A stretch of DNA of 64,000 nucleotides, taken from positions 121,913-185,912 of the forward strand of contig NZ_JAIRBB010000004.1 in the NCBI RefSeq assembly GCF_022008395.1. The letters run 5' to 3'. The stretch comes from Aequorivita xiaoshiensis (GTDB lineage: Bacteria > Bacteroidota > Bacteroidia > Flavobacteriales > Flavobacteriaceae). Below the pieces are notes generated by a model. It did no database searches. It was not told where the DNA came from and saw only the letters and a list, made by a program, of their open reading frames with translations. The position numbers and the translations under genes are program-made. Shown one piece after another: positions 26,093-35,809 of this stretch (positions are counted from its first letter, which is position 1; each line of letters begins with the position of its first letter).

Positions 26093-26737
26093 ATGGATTT
26101 CCTTCCTGAAAAAATAAACGATTACATTGAAAGCCATTCACAACCTGAACCTGAGTTACTACAAAAGTTAAGTCGTGAAACTTGGCAAAAAGTACTTGCA
26201 CCAAGGATGCTAAGCGGGCACTTACAAGGTCGAGTATTAAGCATGTTATCAAAATTGATTCAGCCAAAGAATATTCTTGAAATTGGGACTTACACAGGAT
26301 ATTCTGCATTGTGCTTAGCAGAAGGAATGCAAGAGGACGGGGAACTTCATACCATAGATATTAATGAAGAATTATTGGATTTTCAACGTAAGTATTTTGA
26401 CGAATCTGCTTTTGGTAATCAAATAGTGCAGCATTTAGGAAATGCTTTGGAGATTATTCCTAAACTCGATAAAACTTTCGACCTAGTGTTTATTGATGCC
26501 GATAAAAGCAATTATCCAAACTATCTTGAAATTATTCTTCCAAAACTAAAAAAAGGTTCTGTAATTTTAAGCGACAATGTACTTTGGAGTGGAAAAGTAG
26601 TTGAACAAGTAAAGAAGGACGATGTCGATACACAGGCGCTTCTAAAATACAACCAAGCTTTAAACACACATTCTAGGTTAGAAACTGTGTTACTTCCAAT
26701 TCGAGATGGATTGACAATATCACGAGTGAAGAACTAA
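26093..26737 (+). CDS. O-methyltransferase (catechol-OMT-like, SAM-dependent)
   Basis: The 214-residue protein has LEIGTYTGYSALCLAEGM as SAM motif I near residue 65, the acidic HTIDINEE, and FDLVFIDADKSNY with the metal-binding Asp. SDNVLWSGKV follows, typical of cation-dependent O-methyltransferases (COMT/CCoAOMT family). The acceptor is presumably a catechol-like compound. It follows the kynurenine cluster by 36 bases, and 3-hydroxyanthranilate-type phenols could be substrates, but that is guesswork. The 3' end overlaps the convergent PAP2 gene by 18 bases. Confidence 0.9.
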   Translation: MDFLPEKINDYIESHSQPEPELLQKLSRETWQKVLAPRMLSGHLQGRVLSMLSKLIQPKNILEIGTYTGYSALCLAEGMQEDGELHTIDINEELLDFQRKYFDESAFGNQIVQHLGNALEIIPKLDKTFDLVFIDADKSNYPNYLEIILPKLKKGSVILSDNVLWSGKVVEQVKKDDVDTQALLKYNQALNTHSRLETVLLPIRDGLTISRVKN

Positions 26738-27292
26738 AGATTCTTTATCTATTATTTTTTTACACAAATTGTAAAAAATAAAAGCGAAAACAATTCCTAC
26801 TAAGGCTCCAACAAAGATGTCGCTGGGATAGTGAACACCGACAAATATCCGACTCGACACAAAAATTATCGGCCATATATAAGCTAAATAAATCCATTTT
26901 GTGTAGTTGCGTAACATTAATACAACAAAGGTTGTTATTGCAAAGCTTGAGGAAGCGTGACCCGAGAAAAAACTATAGCTGTTGGGTTTTTGAAGAATTC
27001 GAATAAGTTCGGCAAAGGCTTCTACATTGTTAGGTCGTAAACGTCCTACATACTCTTTTACAAGTAAGGTGAATAAGTAAGTGGCCACAAATGTTAATAC
27101 TAAAAAAGTTAAAACCACTAAAGCCTTTCGACCTTTGTAATAATAAAAGATTAAGAATCCAAAGAAAATAAAAAGTGGTATCCAGATTTCAATTCGTGTG
27201 GTAAAAAGCCAAAACGAATCAAAAGATTCACCTCCGAGACTGTTTAAAAAAACAAAAAGATCCCTATCCCATTGCTTAAGGCTTTCAAACAT
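26720..27292 (-). CDS. PAP2-family membrane phosphatase
   Basis: The 190-residue protein has about five membrane helices. All three phosphatase motifs are present: KEYVGRLRP (KX6RP), FFSGHASSS (PSGH type) and SRIFVGVHYPSD (SRX5HX3D). The family dephosphorylates lipid phosphates such as undecaprenyl diphosphate or phosphatidic acid on the outer face of the inner membrane. The start codon directly abuts the tatA stop codon, so the two genes are cotranscribed. Confidence 0.93.
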   Translation of the reverse strand: MFESLKQWDRDLFVFLNSLGGESFDSFWLFTTRIEIWIPLFIFFGFLIFYYYKGRKALVVLTFLVLTFVATYLFTLLVKEYVGRLRPNNVEAFAELIRILQKPNSYSFFSGHASSSFAITTFVVLMLRNYTKWIYLAYIWPIIFVSSRIFVGVHYPSDIFVGALVGIVFAFIFYNLCKKIIDKESLVLHS

Positions 27293-27580
27293 TTAGAACT
27301 TTCGTTTAATTGGGCCTGTTATTTCATCGACCTCATCTTTTACTTTATCAATTTCTTTGCGAACGTCCTTAGTGATATCAATATCGACACCTTGCTTTTC
27401 GGCACTTTTGGTGATTTCAGATTTTATATCATTTGTAGCATCCTTAACTTGACGCATAGCCTTCCCTAATCCCCTTGCAATTTCTGGTACTTTGTCTGCA
27501 CCAAAAACCAAAAGAATGATGAATAGAATAAAACCTATTTCGGCACCACTAATGAAAAGAAAATAAGCCTGTAAAATCAT
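27293..27580 (-). CDS. tatA: Twin-arginine translocase subunit TatA/TatE
   Basis: The 95-residue protein has a periplasmic N-terminus, one membrane helix (about 8-26) and the conserved hinge FGADKVPEIARGLGKAMRQ that starts the amphipathic helix. A charged cytosolic tail follows. TatA oligomers form the passage for folded Tat substrates. TatC is not in the window. It is cotranscribed with the downstream PAP2 gene with no gap. Confidence 0.94.
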   Translation of the reverse strand: MILQAYFLFISGAEIGFILFIILLVFGADKVPEIARGLGKAMRQVKDATNDIKSEITKSAEKQGVDIDITKDVRKEIDKVKDEVDEITGPIKRKF

Positions 27581-27649
27581 GCTGCAAATATACTAATGAG
27601 TTATGAGTTAATTGTGATGAATAGGTAGTTTTTATAAAATGATTGCACA

Positions 27650-27686
27650 AAAAATCCCTTCTACATTTTATAACGCAGAAGGGATA
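27650..27686 (-). terminator. Terminator of the M1 peptidase operon
   Basis: On the minus strand ATCCCTTCT and AGAAGGGAT form a 9-bp stem (27654-27662 / 27677-27685) followed by TTTTTT. It lies 23 bases after the M1 peptidase stop. Confidence 0.8.
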
Positions 27687-27708
27687 CTCCTTAAAAATCT
27701 TAAGGTTA

Positions 27709-30012
27709 CTACTTTCTAGAATTATTTTTAAATTCTTCGAAAGCACCAAGCTCTTTTTGTCTTGGCCAAATATTGTTTGTAGTATCTATATCTGCAGTTT
27801 CTTCCTCTGAATCTACTTCAACTCTTACAATTTCTTTTTCGGAAGCAATAACTTTACTTACATAGTCATCATTCTTTCTCCAAATTTGAGCTGGATATGT
27901 AATTCGCTCAGAAGTTCCATCGCTATAAGTGTACTTAGCTAATATAGGCATTGGAATACCGCCTGGCTTTTCAAAAGTAATTTCATGAAAGTACTTCGGG
28001 TTTTTTAGATATGCCCTTTCTTCTATTGGAATATTTTCTTCAATATAATCTTTTAAAGATTGTACATCCATAAGGTTAGTAGTTTTCATACTTTCTTCGT
28101 AATCCTCGCTATCTTCAGTAACCATATACACCATTGCGGGAATTTCGGTTTCAAGAATTCCTCGTTCAGCGATAATTTCTTTTACCTCCTTAGTCATTTT
28201 AGAAGTGACGTGATACTTTTTTACATCTTTTACTCCTATGTCTACATAGTTGGTTGTGTAAAACCATTCTCTCCAATACCAATCTAAATCTACAGCCGAA
28301 GCATCTTCCATTGTTCTAAAGAAATCTTCTGGGGTAGGGTGCTTAAACATCCATCGATTAGCATAGGTTTTAAATGCAAAATCAAAAAGCTCACGCCCCA
28401 TAACAGTTTCTCGAAGAATATTTAATGCTGTAGCTGGCTTTCCATATGCATTGGCTCCAAAGCTATAAACATTTAATCCTTTGGTCATTATTGGTGCTAA
28501 CTGACTTTGATCACCAGCCATATAATCTACGATGTTTTTTGCAGGCCCACGACGCGACGGATACTTTTTATGTGGTGCTATAGCATCTGGGTATGTTTCT
28601 CCAAAATCTTGCTCGGCAACGTATTGTGTAAATGTATTTAAACCTTCGTCCATCCAAGTCCACTGACGTTCATCGCTATTTACAATCATCGGGAAATAGT
28701 TATGTCCAACCTCGTGAATAATTACGCTTATCATTCCAAACTTAACGCGCTCTCTTATTGTGCCGTCTTTTTCAGGTCTTCCATAATTCCAACATATCAT
28801 TGGGTATTCCATCCCTTGATTTTCAGCACTTACTGAAATTGCTTTTGGATACGGATAATCAAAAGTCATTCGTGAAAAAGTTTTTAGAGTACTAGCAACC
28901 GCACGCGTTGACCAATCGCCCCAAAGCGGATTAGATTCTGGTGGGTATAACGAAACTGCCATAACAGAACCTGTTCCCATTTTTACCGCCATCATATCCC
29001 ACATATATTTTCTTGAAGTTGCAAAAGCATAATCCCGTACATTTTCAGCTTTAAACTTCCAAGTTTTCTTTGCTTTAGAAAATCCTTTTGAAGCTGCCTC
29101 AGCTTCTTCTTGTGTTACAACCAAAACCGGTTTATCGAAAGACTTTTGAGCTTCTTCATAACGCTTAAACATATCTTTTGTGAACACTTCTTTTCTATTC
29201 TGAAGGTTCCCTGTTGCATCCAAAATATGATCTGCAGGAACAGTAATATTCACCTCAAAATTTCCAAATGGCAATGCAAACTCATCTCTTCCCCAAAACT
29301 GACTATTTTGCCATCCTTCTACATCGTTATATACAGCCATTCTTGGATAAAACTGAGCGATTACATACCCGCTATTTCCATCTTCAAATGTTTCGTAACC
29401 ACTACGCCCACCAACAATCATATAATCGTTAACGTTATACCACCACTTAATAGAAAATTTAAACTTTTCTCCTGGTTTTAAAGCTTGAGGCATATCAATA
29501 CGCATCATTGTACGATTAATAGTATAATTCAATGCATTTCCTTTTGCGTCTTTTACTTCCAATATATTAAACCCACCATCAAAAGCTTCAGTCATATAAT
29601 TGTCAACAAAAGTCGAAGGCATATTTGCAGGAGAAACCTCTGAAGGCTCAATTAAAGGTGATTTCGAGTCTTTTGCTCTCACATTTTGATCGAGTTGTAC
29701 CCACAAATACTCCAAAACGTCAGGGGAATTATTACTGTAAGTAATCGTTTCAAACCCACTAATCCTCTTGTTCTCATCATCAAGCTCAATATCCATAATA
29801 TAGTCTGCTTGCTGTTGATAATAATGCGGACCAGGGGCACCACTAGCAGTTCTAAACATATTTGGGGTGGCAAACTCTTCATTGAGCTGCTTAAATCGAT
29901 TGGTATTGTAATGGCCTTGTTCTCTTTTAACAGGTTCTGCTTCGTTTTGTGCAAATGCATAACCAGAGAAAAAAAATAATACGGTGAGGATTAGAATGTT
30001 GGTTGATTTCAT
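27709..30012 (-). CDS. M1-family zinc metallopeptidase, secreted
   Basis: The 767-residue protein has a Sec signal (cleavage after FAQ, near residue 22). Residues of about 70-280 form the N-terminal beta saddle. The zinc site is HEVGH (about 432-436) with the third ligand in DEGLNTF (near 455); GMEYP serves as the GxMEN-like exopeptidase loop. Tyr-containing segments and a long C-terminal part follow. It is expected to cut peptides in the periplasm or outside. It is the last gene of a three-gene unit with DUF6702 and a carboxypeptidase-like protein. Confidence 0.93.
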   Translation of the reverse strand: MKSTNILILTVLFFFSGYAFAQNEAEPVKREQGHYNTNRFKQLNEEFATPNMFRTASGAPGPHYYQQQADYIMDIELDDENKRISGFETITYSNNSPDVLEYLWVQLDQNVRAKDSKSPLIEPSEVSPANMPSTFVDNYMTEAFDGGFNILEVKDAKGNALNYTINRTMMRIDMPQALKPGEKFKFSIKWWYNVNDYMIVGGRSGYETFEDGNSGYVIAQFYPRMAVYNDVEGWQNSQFWGRDEFALPFGNFEVNITVPADHILDATGNLQNRKEVFTKDMFKRYEEAQKSFDKPVLVVTQEEAEAASKGFSKAKKTWKFKAENVRDYAFATSRKYMWDMMAVKMGTGSVMAVSLYPPESNPLWGDWSTRAVASTLKTFSRMTFDYPYPKAISVSAENQGMEYPMICWNYGRPEKDGTIRERVKFGMISVIIHEVGHNYFPMIVNSDERQWTWMDEGLNTFTQYVAEQDFGETYPDAIAPHKKYPSRRGPAKNIVDYMAGDQSQLAPIMTKGLNVYSFGANAYGKPATALNILRETVMGRELFDFAFKTYANRWMFKHPTPEDFFRTMEDASAVDLDWYWREWFYTTNYVDIGVKDVKKYHVTSKMTKEVKEIIAERGILETEIPAMVYMVTEDSEDYEESMKTTNLMDVQSLKDYIEENIPIEERAYLKNPKYFHEITFEKPGGIPMPILAKYTYSDGTSERITYPAQIWRKNDDYVSKVIASEKEIVRVEVDSEEETADIDTTNNIWPRQKELGAFEEFKNNSRK

Positions 30013-30021
30013 TCGGAAGAT

Positions 30022-30522
30022 TTAAAAGTTTAATAAGCCACTTGGTTCATCCCTATCAAGAATTAAACTTCGCCGGCTTTTAGGTGTTTTTAAATGAATA
30101 ATATTCTGCTGATCTGAAAAAATTTCAGTCAGAACTTTATTTTCAATTTCAATTGTCTTTAATTCTATTATGTCTTTTACTTCAATATAGGAAACAACCA
30201 TATCTACATCATATTCTTTACCAATATATTCAAGCTTCACTGGTTTCCCGTTTACTTTAATATTTATTTTTTGAAACAGGTAGTTTTCTAGAAGCTCATC
30301 CACTGTAGGCGATTCATTTTTTCCACCTAATAAAATTGAAGAGTCATGCCGTTGTTGTAGTGCATCTTCAAGATCATCTGTGAAGATTTTGGCTATTATC
30401 TGAAGAGAATTTTTCTGCTTTGCATATTCAATTTTTGTAATACTTACATAAAATTTATGAGCCGGAGCACCAGACATCAAAGGAAGAACAATTAATAAAA
30501 TAAGGATTTTGAAGTATTTCAT
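30022..30522 (-). CDS. DUF6702-family exported protein
   Basis: The protein has 166 residues from the ATG at 30522; an upstream ATG at 30540 would place charged residues before the signal peptide. A Sec signal is followed by AHKFYVSITKIEYA, the family opening, then LQIIAKIFTDDLEDAL and KPVKLEYIGKEYD. This small beta-rich exported family usually sits beside M1 peptidases in Flavobacteriia. Its role is unknown. Only nine bases separate it from the M1 peptidase gene. Confidence 0.85.
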   Translation of the reverse strand: MKYFKILILLIVLPLMSGAPAHKFYVSITKIEYAKQKNSLQIIAKIFTDDLEDALQQRHDSSILLGGKNESPTVDELLENYLFQKINIKVNGKPVKLEYIGKEYDVDMVVSYIEVKDIIELKTIEIENKVLTEIFSDQQNIIHLKTPKSRRSLILDRDEPSGLLNF

Positions 30523-30680
30523 ATAAAAATCAAAAGACAAACTATCTGTAGATTACTACCTAAAGGAGTACAATACTAATTATTTTTTTTATCTTTTTAA
30601 GACAAAATTAGGCTTAGAAAACAGACATTTATGAAGAAAATTGTTTTCAAATTTTATTTTTCACATAAAATTTCAGGAAA

Positions 30681-31499
30681 TTACTCACCTCGCTTTTTAT
30701 ACTCCTTGCTTTTATCAAAAAGGAAGTCCATTAATTGCATTTCGTTTTCAGGATTTAATAAATCCTTTTCCAGACCATTTTCTTGTGCATAAAACAAAAA
30801 GTCTACAGCTTTTTCTTGAGGAATATTGAAGTTATCTTCTATAAATTCCTTACTAAAACGCTGTTGTATATTATTACTTATAAGATTTTCGTTTTCTTGT
30901 TTTTCAACAACTGACACCTTTTTTCCATTCGGAAATAGTAATTGCCCAACTCCACCTAAAATAGCTAGAACATCTGCACCATTTTTAAGGGCATAGCTGT
31001 TAAGTGCTTCTTCGGCTGCATTTCCAGAAATAGCCGTTTTATCGTCTGGCTTAAAATTGTATCCATACTCCAAGGCTTTATAGCTCAAATCCCAGTCTTT
31101 GGCCACATTATACGTAGGGATTTTGATTACGTCTACATTGATATTCCCTGATAAATCATAAGGCCTTACTACAACCTCCTCCAATTGATTTACTGCAGGA
31201 TTGAGAAAAATATTCATAATTTTCCTATCCACAACTCCTTTATCTATTACAACTGTAAATTCTTGATATTGCAGCGCAGTAATCTGCACTCTATCGTTTT
31301 CTGCTATTGCAATTTCAAAAGTTCCATCAGCATTAGTGATAGTCCCATTTTGAGCAGAAATATTATACACTGAAATTCCTTCGGCATCTTCACCCTTGGG
31401 AACGTGAAGTTTACCAGAAACTTTAACACGGTCAATTTCTTGTGCTAATATTGCGGGACTTACTATTATGAAAAGTAGAAGAAGTAGTTTTTTTGTCAT
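30681..31499 (-). CDS. Carboxypeptidase-like regulatory-domain protein, exported
   Basis: The 272-residue protein has a Sec signal ending in ILAQ. Residues of about 25-110 form a CarboxypepD_reg-like beta sandwich with SGKLHVPKGEDAEGISVYN, GTITNADGTFEI and LQYQEF, as in TonB-dependent receptor N-termini. The rest is helical and unassigned, and there is no barrel. In related genomes this type of protein accompanies DUF6702 and M1 peptidase genes, as here. It is probably the first gene of that unit (158-base gap to the next). Confidence 0.85.
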   Translation of the reverse strand: MTKKLLLLLFIIVSPAILAQEIDRVKVSGKLHVPKGEDAEGISVYNISAQNGTITNADGTFEIAIAENDRVQITALQYQEFTVVIDKGVVDRKIMNIFLNPAVNQLEEVVVRPYDLSGNINVDVIKIPTYNVAKDWDLSYKALEYGYNFKPDDKTAISGNAAEEALNSYALKNGADVLAILGGVGQLLFPNGKKVSVVEKQENENLISNNIQQRFSKEFIEDNFNIPQEKAVDFLFYAQENGLEKDLLNPENEMQLMDFLFDKSKEYKKRGE

Positions 31500-31624
31500 C
31501 TATTAAAGATACGGATTTGTTTTGACTATGAAAACTAAAAGTTTCCATACGCATTGGTTAAATTTACATACTTTAAAAGTCAACATTTTTATTTTATTAA
31601 AACTGACAAGAAAAATCATTCAAA

Positions 31625-32335
31625 ATGAAAAACCTTTTAGTAGTTAGTACAAGCACTGTTTACGGTGGTGAATATTTAGATTATATAACAGATGAAATGG
31701 CCGAATTATTTAAGGACACTGAAGAAGTTATTTTTATCCCATACGCTCGACCTGGCGGGATTAGCCACGATAGTTATACTGAAAAGGCTGCTAAAGCATT
31801 CGATAAAATAGGTAAAAAGATAATCGGACTCCACACCTTTGAAGATCCTATAGCTGCAATTAAAGACGCAAAAGGAGTTTTCACTGGTGGCGGAAATACA
31901 TTTGTATTAGTTAACGCACTATATAAGTTTGAAGTAATACAACCGCTTCGAGAAGCTATTTTCAACGGAATGCCATATATGGGAACTAGTGCTGGAAGTA
32001 ACATTTGTGGAGTGTCTATGCAAACCACTAACGATATGCCAATTGTATATCCACCCTCTTTTAAGACATTAGGAGTAATCCCTTTTAATTTAAATCCTCA
32101 TTATTTAGACCCAGATCCTACTAGCAAACATATGGGAGAAACACGAGAAACGAGAATTGCAGAGTTTCACACTCAAAACACTATTCCCGTGGTCGGACTT
32201 CGTGAAGGAAGTTGGTTACGTGTAAAAGGAGATGATATTATTTTAAAAGGTGATTTAGATGCACGCCTGTTTAAACAAGGACAGAAGCCGTATGAAATTT
32301 CAAGCGGCAAGGCTCTTAACTCTGAGCTAGTTTAA
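31625..32335 (+). CDS. pepE: Dipeptidase E (peptidase family S51)
   Basis: The 236-residue cytosolic serine peptidase cuts Asp-Xaa dipeptides. It has FTGGGNTFVLVNAL, then the nucleophile elbow GTSAGSNICG with Ser near residue 121, FNLNPHYLDPDP and the EGSWLRV turn. The catalytic His is in the NPHYLD region. Length and motifs match E. coli PepE (229 residues). It is a single gene, convergent and overlapping by nine bases with the GNAT gene. Confidence 0.94.
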   Translation: MKNLLVVSTSTVYGGEYLDYITDEMAELFKDTEEVIFIPYARPGGISHDSYTEKAAKAFDKIGKKIIGLHTFEDPIAAIKDAKGVFTGGGNTFVLVNALYKFEVIQPLREAIFNGMPYMGTSAGSNICGVSMQTTNDMPIVYPPSFKTLGVIPFNLNPHYLDPDPTSKHMGETRETRIAEFHTQNTIPVVGLREGSWLRVKGDDIILKGDLDARLFKQGQKPYEISSGKALNSELV

Positions 32336-32764
32336 CTCTTTTACAAAATGATAGCCTTTGGCAACAAAGCCTTGGTTATAAAAAAACTTATGCGAAGGAA
32401 AATTTTGCACATAACTATTCAGTTCTATCCAGTTGCATGATTTTTTCTTTGCATAATCTGTAACAAAATTGGTTAGCATCTCCCCTATGCCTTTTCCTCT
32501 ATAATCATCGTCGATAATAACGTGATCCATTTCTACATTTTTACCAGCATAATGCCGAGTTTGGAACCACAAACCGCAAGTGCCTATTAAAACTTCATCG
32601 TCAAATATACCTAGGCACTCATAATTTTGTGTAACCATTTCAAGCAAACGTTCTTTTATAAGGTCCTCGGGAACAGCGTAGTTTCCGAGTTTCTGTAATA
32701 GCGGAACAATATTTAAAATATCTTTAGATTCAATAATGCGGATTGAAATAACGTTATCTTTCAA
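32327..32764 (-). CDS. GNAT-family N-acetyltransferase
   Basis: The 145-residue protein has the full GNAT core: MDHVIIDDDYRGKGIGEML with the acetyl-CoA pyrophosphate loop (RGKGIG), then LTNFVTDYAKKKSCNWIELNS and the closing FYNQGFVAKGYHFVKEL. The acceptor is unknown. It stands alone, convergent with pepE. Confidence 0.92.
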   Translation of the reverse strand: MKDNVISIRIIESKDILNIVPLLQKLGNYAVPEDLIKERLLEMVTQNYECLGIFDDEVLIGTCGLWFQTRHYAGKNVEMDHVIIDDDYRGKGIGEMLTNFVTDYAKKKSCNWIELNSYVQNFPSHKFFYNQGFVAKGYHFVKELN

Positions 32765-32800
32765 AATAATGGTAATTTTAAAACTTCATAATTTACTATA

Positions 32801-33559
32801 ATGAAGCGTAACGAATTTATTAAAATTTCTGGTCTTGCAGGTCTGAGCTTAGCTATTTTTCCGCATTTTTCTTTTAGTACTTTTTCTAAAGAATTTACCC
32901 GAAACCAACTTATTGGTAAAGGTAATCCTGATATTATAGGCGAAAGCTATACTTCCAAGATGCACAAAACCACCAAAGAAGCGTTCAACAAAATGAAAGC
33001 AGCGGCTGCAAAGGATAATTTTAATATAGAAGTTGTTTCTTCATACCGAAGTTTTCAACGTCAAAAGGAAATTTTCGAAAGAAAGTATAGAAGTTTTACT
33101 TCTAAGGGACTTTCTCCTATGGAGGCTATTGAAAAAATTATTGAGTATTCCACAATCCCTGGAACTTCTCGCCATCATTGGGGTACCGACTTAGATATTA
33201 TTGATGCTAATGCCTCTCGGCCATCAAGTGTTTTACAACCTGAAAATTTTCATGGAAATGGGCCGTATTGCGACTTTAAAGTTTGGCTAAATGAAAACGC
33301 CGAAAAGTATGATTTCAATGAGGTTTATACCGACAATGGAAATCGAAAAGGTTTTAAATACGAACCTTGGCATTTTAGTTATGCTCCAGTATCTGTTCCT
33401 ATGTTAAAAGAATACAAAGAAAAGATTGACGTAAAGAAAATGCTTGCGGAAGAGAAACTTTTAGGAAGCGAGCACTTTTCTGATGATTTTATCAAAAGAT
33501 ACTACACTGATAACATCTTAGATATAAATCCAAAATTACTCCCTCAGGGAAGCTTATAA
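32801..33559 (+). CDS. M15-family (VanY-like) D-alanyl-D-alanine carboxypeptidase, exported
   Basis: The 252-residue protein has an N-terminal signal region of hydrophobic type. The peptidase domain shows SYRSFQRQKEIFE, the zinc-binding SRHHWGTDLDI (His and Asp ligands) and EPWHFSY (third His ligand with the catalytic neighbourhood). It trims D-Ala from peptidoglycan stem peptides. It is followed after 52 bases by gpmI. Confidence 0.93.
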   Translation: MKRNEFIKISGLAGLSLAIFPHFSFSTFSKEFTRNQLIGKGNPDIIGESYTSKMHKTTKEAFNKMKAAAAKDNFNIEVVSSYRSFQRQKEIFERKYRSFTSKGLSPMEAIEKIIEYSTIPGTSRHHWGTDLDIIDANASRPSSVLQPENFHGNGPYCDFKVWLNENAEKYDFNEVYTDNGNRKGFKYEPWHFSYAPVSVPMLKEYKEKIDVKKMLAEEKLLGSEHFSDDFIKRYYTDNILDINPKLLPQGSL

Positions 33560-33611
33560 ACATTTATACGGTCACAGTATTTAAACTATTATTAAAACAA
33601 AAAATCTTAAA

Positions 33612-35129
33612 ATGAATAAAAAAGTCCTTTTAATGATTCTTGACGGTTGGGGCATTTCGCAGAATCCAGAGGTATCTGCTATAGCTCAAGCCAACACACC
33701 ATTTATAGATTCTCTTTACCACAAGTATCCAAACGCACAGCTTCTTACTCATGGAATGAATGTTGGTCTTCCTGACGGACAAATGGGTAATAGTGAAGTA
33801 GGACACATGAATCTAGGAGCTGGACGAATTGTATATCAAGACCTAGCCAAAATAAACATGGCTGTTGAACAACAAAAGTTAAATCAAGAACCTGAGCTTC
33901 AAAAAGCATTTGAGTACGCAAAAAAGAATAATAGAAATTTACACTTCATAGGCTTAGTTTCTAATGGTGGCGTTCATTCACATATTGGACACTTAAAAGG
34001 CTTACTGTCAGCAGCACAAAAAGAGGGAGTAAAAAACATGTATGTTCACGCTTTTACCGATGGACGGGATGTTGATCCACATTCAGGAAAAGGATTTATT
34101 AAAGAATTGGAAAACCACTTAGACCAAACTGGAGGAAAATTAGCCTCAGTCATCGGTCGTTATTTTGCAATGGACCGTGACAAACGTTGGGAACGTGTAA
34201 AAAAAGCTTACGATTTGTTGTGTTTCGGCAAAGGTAAACCTTCAAATAATGCAGTAGCAAGTATTGAAGAAAGTTATGCGGAAGGAATTACAGACGAATT
34301 CCTTGAGCCCATTACAATGACGACTCCTGAAAGTAAACCAGTTGCTACAATACAAGCAAACGACGTTGTGATTTTCTTCAATTTTAGAACTGATAGAGGA
34401 AGACAACTCACTGAAGTTTTAACTCAGAAGGACCACGATAACTTTGAAATGAAAACCCTTCCATTGTATTTTGTAACGCTTACAAATTACGACGATTCCT
34501 TCGGAAACATAAAAGTTGTTTATAACAAAGAAAACTTAACCGATACTTTAGGTGAAGTATTGGAGAACGCCGGTAAAAAGCAAATCCGAATTGCAGAGAC
34601 TGAAAAGTATCCACACGTAACATTTTTCTTTTCAGGAGGAAGAGAAGTTCCTTTTGAAGGTGAAAAACGTATTCTTTGTCCTTCTCCAATGGTGGCTACT
34701 TACGACTTAAAGCCTGAGATGAGTGCTTATGAAATTCGCGACAAGATTTTACCAGAAATAGAAAATGAAACCGCAGAGTTTATTTGTTTAAATTTCGCCA
34801 ACCCAGATATGGTTGGACATACAGGTGTTTTTGAAGCAGCTATTAAAGCTTGTGAAACTGTAGACAATTGTGTAAAAGCTATTGTAAACCAAGCTTTAAA
34901 AAGTCATTACACTACCATAATTATTGCCGACCATGGAAATAGTGAAACAATGCAAAACCTTGACGGCTCACCAAACACAGCACACACAATTAACCCTGTG
35001 CCCATCATTATTGTTGACGAGGATATAAAATCGGTTAAAAATGGAATTTTAGGTGATATAGCTCCAACAATTTTAGATATTATGGGGGTAGCTCAACCTG
35101 AAATAATGACACAGAATTCTTTAGTTTAA
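33612..35129 (+). CDS. gpmI: 2,3-bisphosphoglycerate-independent phosphoglycerate mutase
   Basis: This glycolytic enzyme interconverts 3- and 2-phosphoglycerate with two Mn ions. The 505-residue protein has LLMILDGWG with the first metal Asp, QMGNSEVGHMNLGAGR with the phosphoserine near residue 62, and HIGHL. It also has FTDGRDVDP, GRYFAMDRDKRWERV, FFNFRTDRGRQ and IIADHGNSE for the second metal set. It is complete, with normal length. Confidence 0.97.
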   Translation: MNKKVLLMILDGWGISQNPEVSAIAQANTPFIDSLYHKYPNAQLLTHGMNVGLPDGQMGNSEVGHMNLGAGRIVYQDLAKINMAVEQQKLNQEPELQKAFEYAKKNNRNLHFIGLVSNGGVHSHIGHLKGLLSAAQKEGVKNMYVHAFTDGRDVDPHSGKGFIKELENHLDQTGGKLASVIGRYFAMDRDKRWERVKKAYDLLCFGKGKPSNNAVASIEESYAEGITDEFLEPITMTTPESKPVATIQANDVVIFFNFRTDRGRQLTEVLTQKDHDNFEMKTLPLYFVTLTNYDDSFGNIKVVYNKENLTDTLGEVLENAGKKQIRIAETEKYPHVTFFFSGGREVPFEGEKRILCPSPMVATYDLKPEMSAYEIRDKILPEIENETAEFICLNFANPDMVGHTGVFEAAIKACETVDNCVKAIVNQALKSHYTTIIIADHGNSETMQNLDGSPNTAHTINPVPIIIVDEDIKSVKNGILGDIAPTILDIMGVAQPEIMTQNSLV

Positions 35130-35164
35130 AATATTTAATATAAAAATCATCATCAAACTTAACT

Positions 35165-35755
35165 ATGAAAAAAGTAATTTTAATTCTCTCTGCTACCTTT
35201 TTAGTAGCCTGTACTTCTTCAAAAGACAAAAAAAAATCACTTGAAAACAGTGCAATTGAAATGACAACAGAAAATAGTAATAAAAAAATTAACGACACTG
35301 TTGCCTATGAAGACACAGTTATGCTTTTAGGAGAATCTAACAGACAAGGATTACTAATGGAGCCTTTTAAAGAATGGTACAACTTAGGTTATAGTCATTA
35401 CAGAACAGCTCCAGAAGTTGCAAATGAGTTAAAGCCACTTCTTGAAGATGTATCTATTTCCGTTTTTATGGGTACTTGGTGTGAAGACAGTCAGCGTGAT
35501 GTTCCACATTTGTATAAAATACTAGACGATACCGGTTTTAACGAATCTAACCTTAGCTTAGTAAATGTTAACGACGAAAAAGCTACACCTCAAGGATTAG
35601 AACATGGAAAGGATATCATTAACGTACCCACCATAATATTTTATAATGATGGAGTTGAATTAGGTCGAATTGTAGAGTACCCCATTGAGACAATTGAAAA
35701 GGATATGCTTAAAATTTTGAGTGGAAAAGATTACAAGCACGCTTACGCCGAATAA
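35165..35755 (+). CDS. Thioredoxin-like lipoprotein with a single active-site cysteine
   Basis: The 196-residue protein has a lipoprotein signal (lipobox VACT, Cys16). Residues of about 85-190 form a thioredoxin fold with MGTWCEDSQRDVPHL as the active loop and NVPTIIFYNDG with the conserved cis-Pro. The motif is WCEDS, so the second cysteine of CxxC is a serine. The protein therefore cannot form the usual intramolecular disulfide. It could act as a monothiol or as a binding fold. It lies 35 bases after gpmI. Confidence 0.88.
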   Translation: MKKVILILSATFLVACTSSKDKKKSLENSAIEMTTENSNKKINDTVAYEDTVMLLGESNRQGLLMEPFKEWYNLGYSHYRTAPEVANELKPLLEDVSISVFMGTWCEDSQRDVPHLYKILDDTGFNESNLSLVNVNDEKATPQGLEHGKDIINVPTIIFYNDGVELGRIVEYPIETIEKDMLKILSGKDYKHAYAE

Positions 35756-35781
35756 AACTTTAGCATCGGTATAATTCTTTG

Positions 35782-35789
35782 TAATTTTG
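35782..35789 (+). promoter_or_regulatory. Bacteroidetes -7 box TAATTTTG
   Basis: The sequence matches TAnnTTTG exactly, 20 bases before the ATG at 35810. It supports the ATG over the TTG at 35804 as start. Confidence 0.45.
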
Positions 35790-35809
35790 CAGCTTGAAAA
35801 AAATTGAAA

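Noticed and set aside
29110..29481. 123-codon open frame opposite the M1 peptidase gene
   Set aside because: It lies entirely inside a well-supported gene on the other strand, and its translation is rich in aromatic and Cys residues as expected of an antisense shadow.
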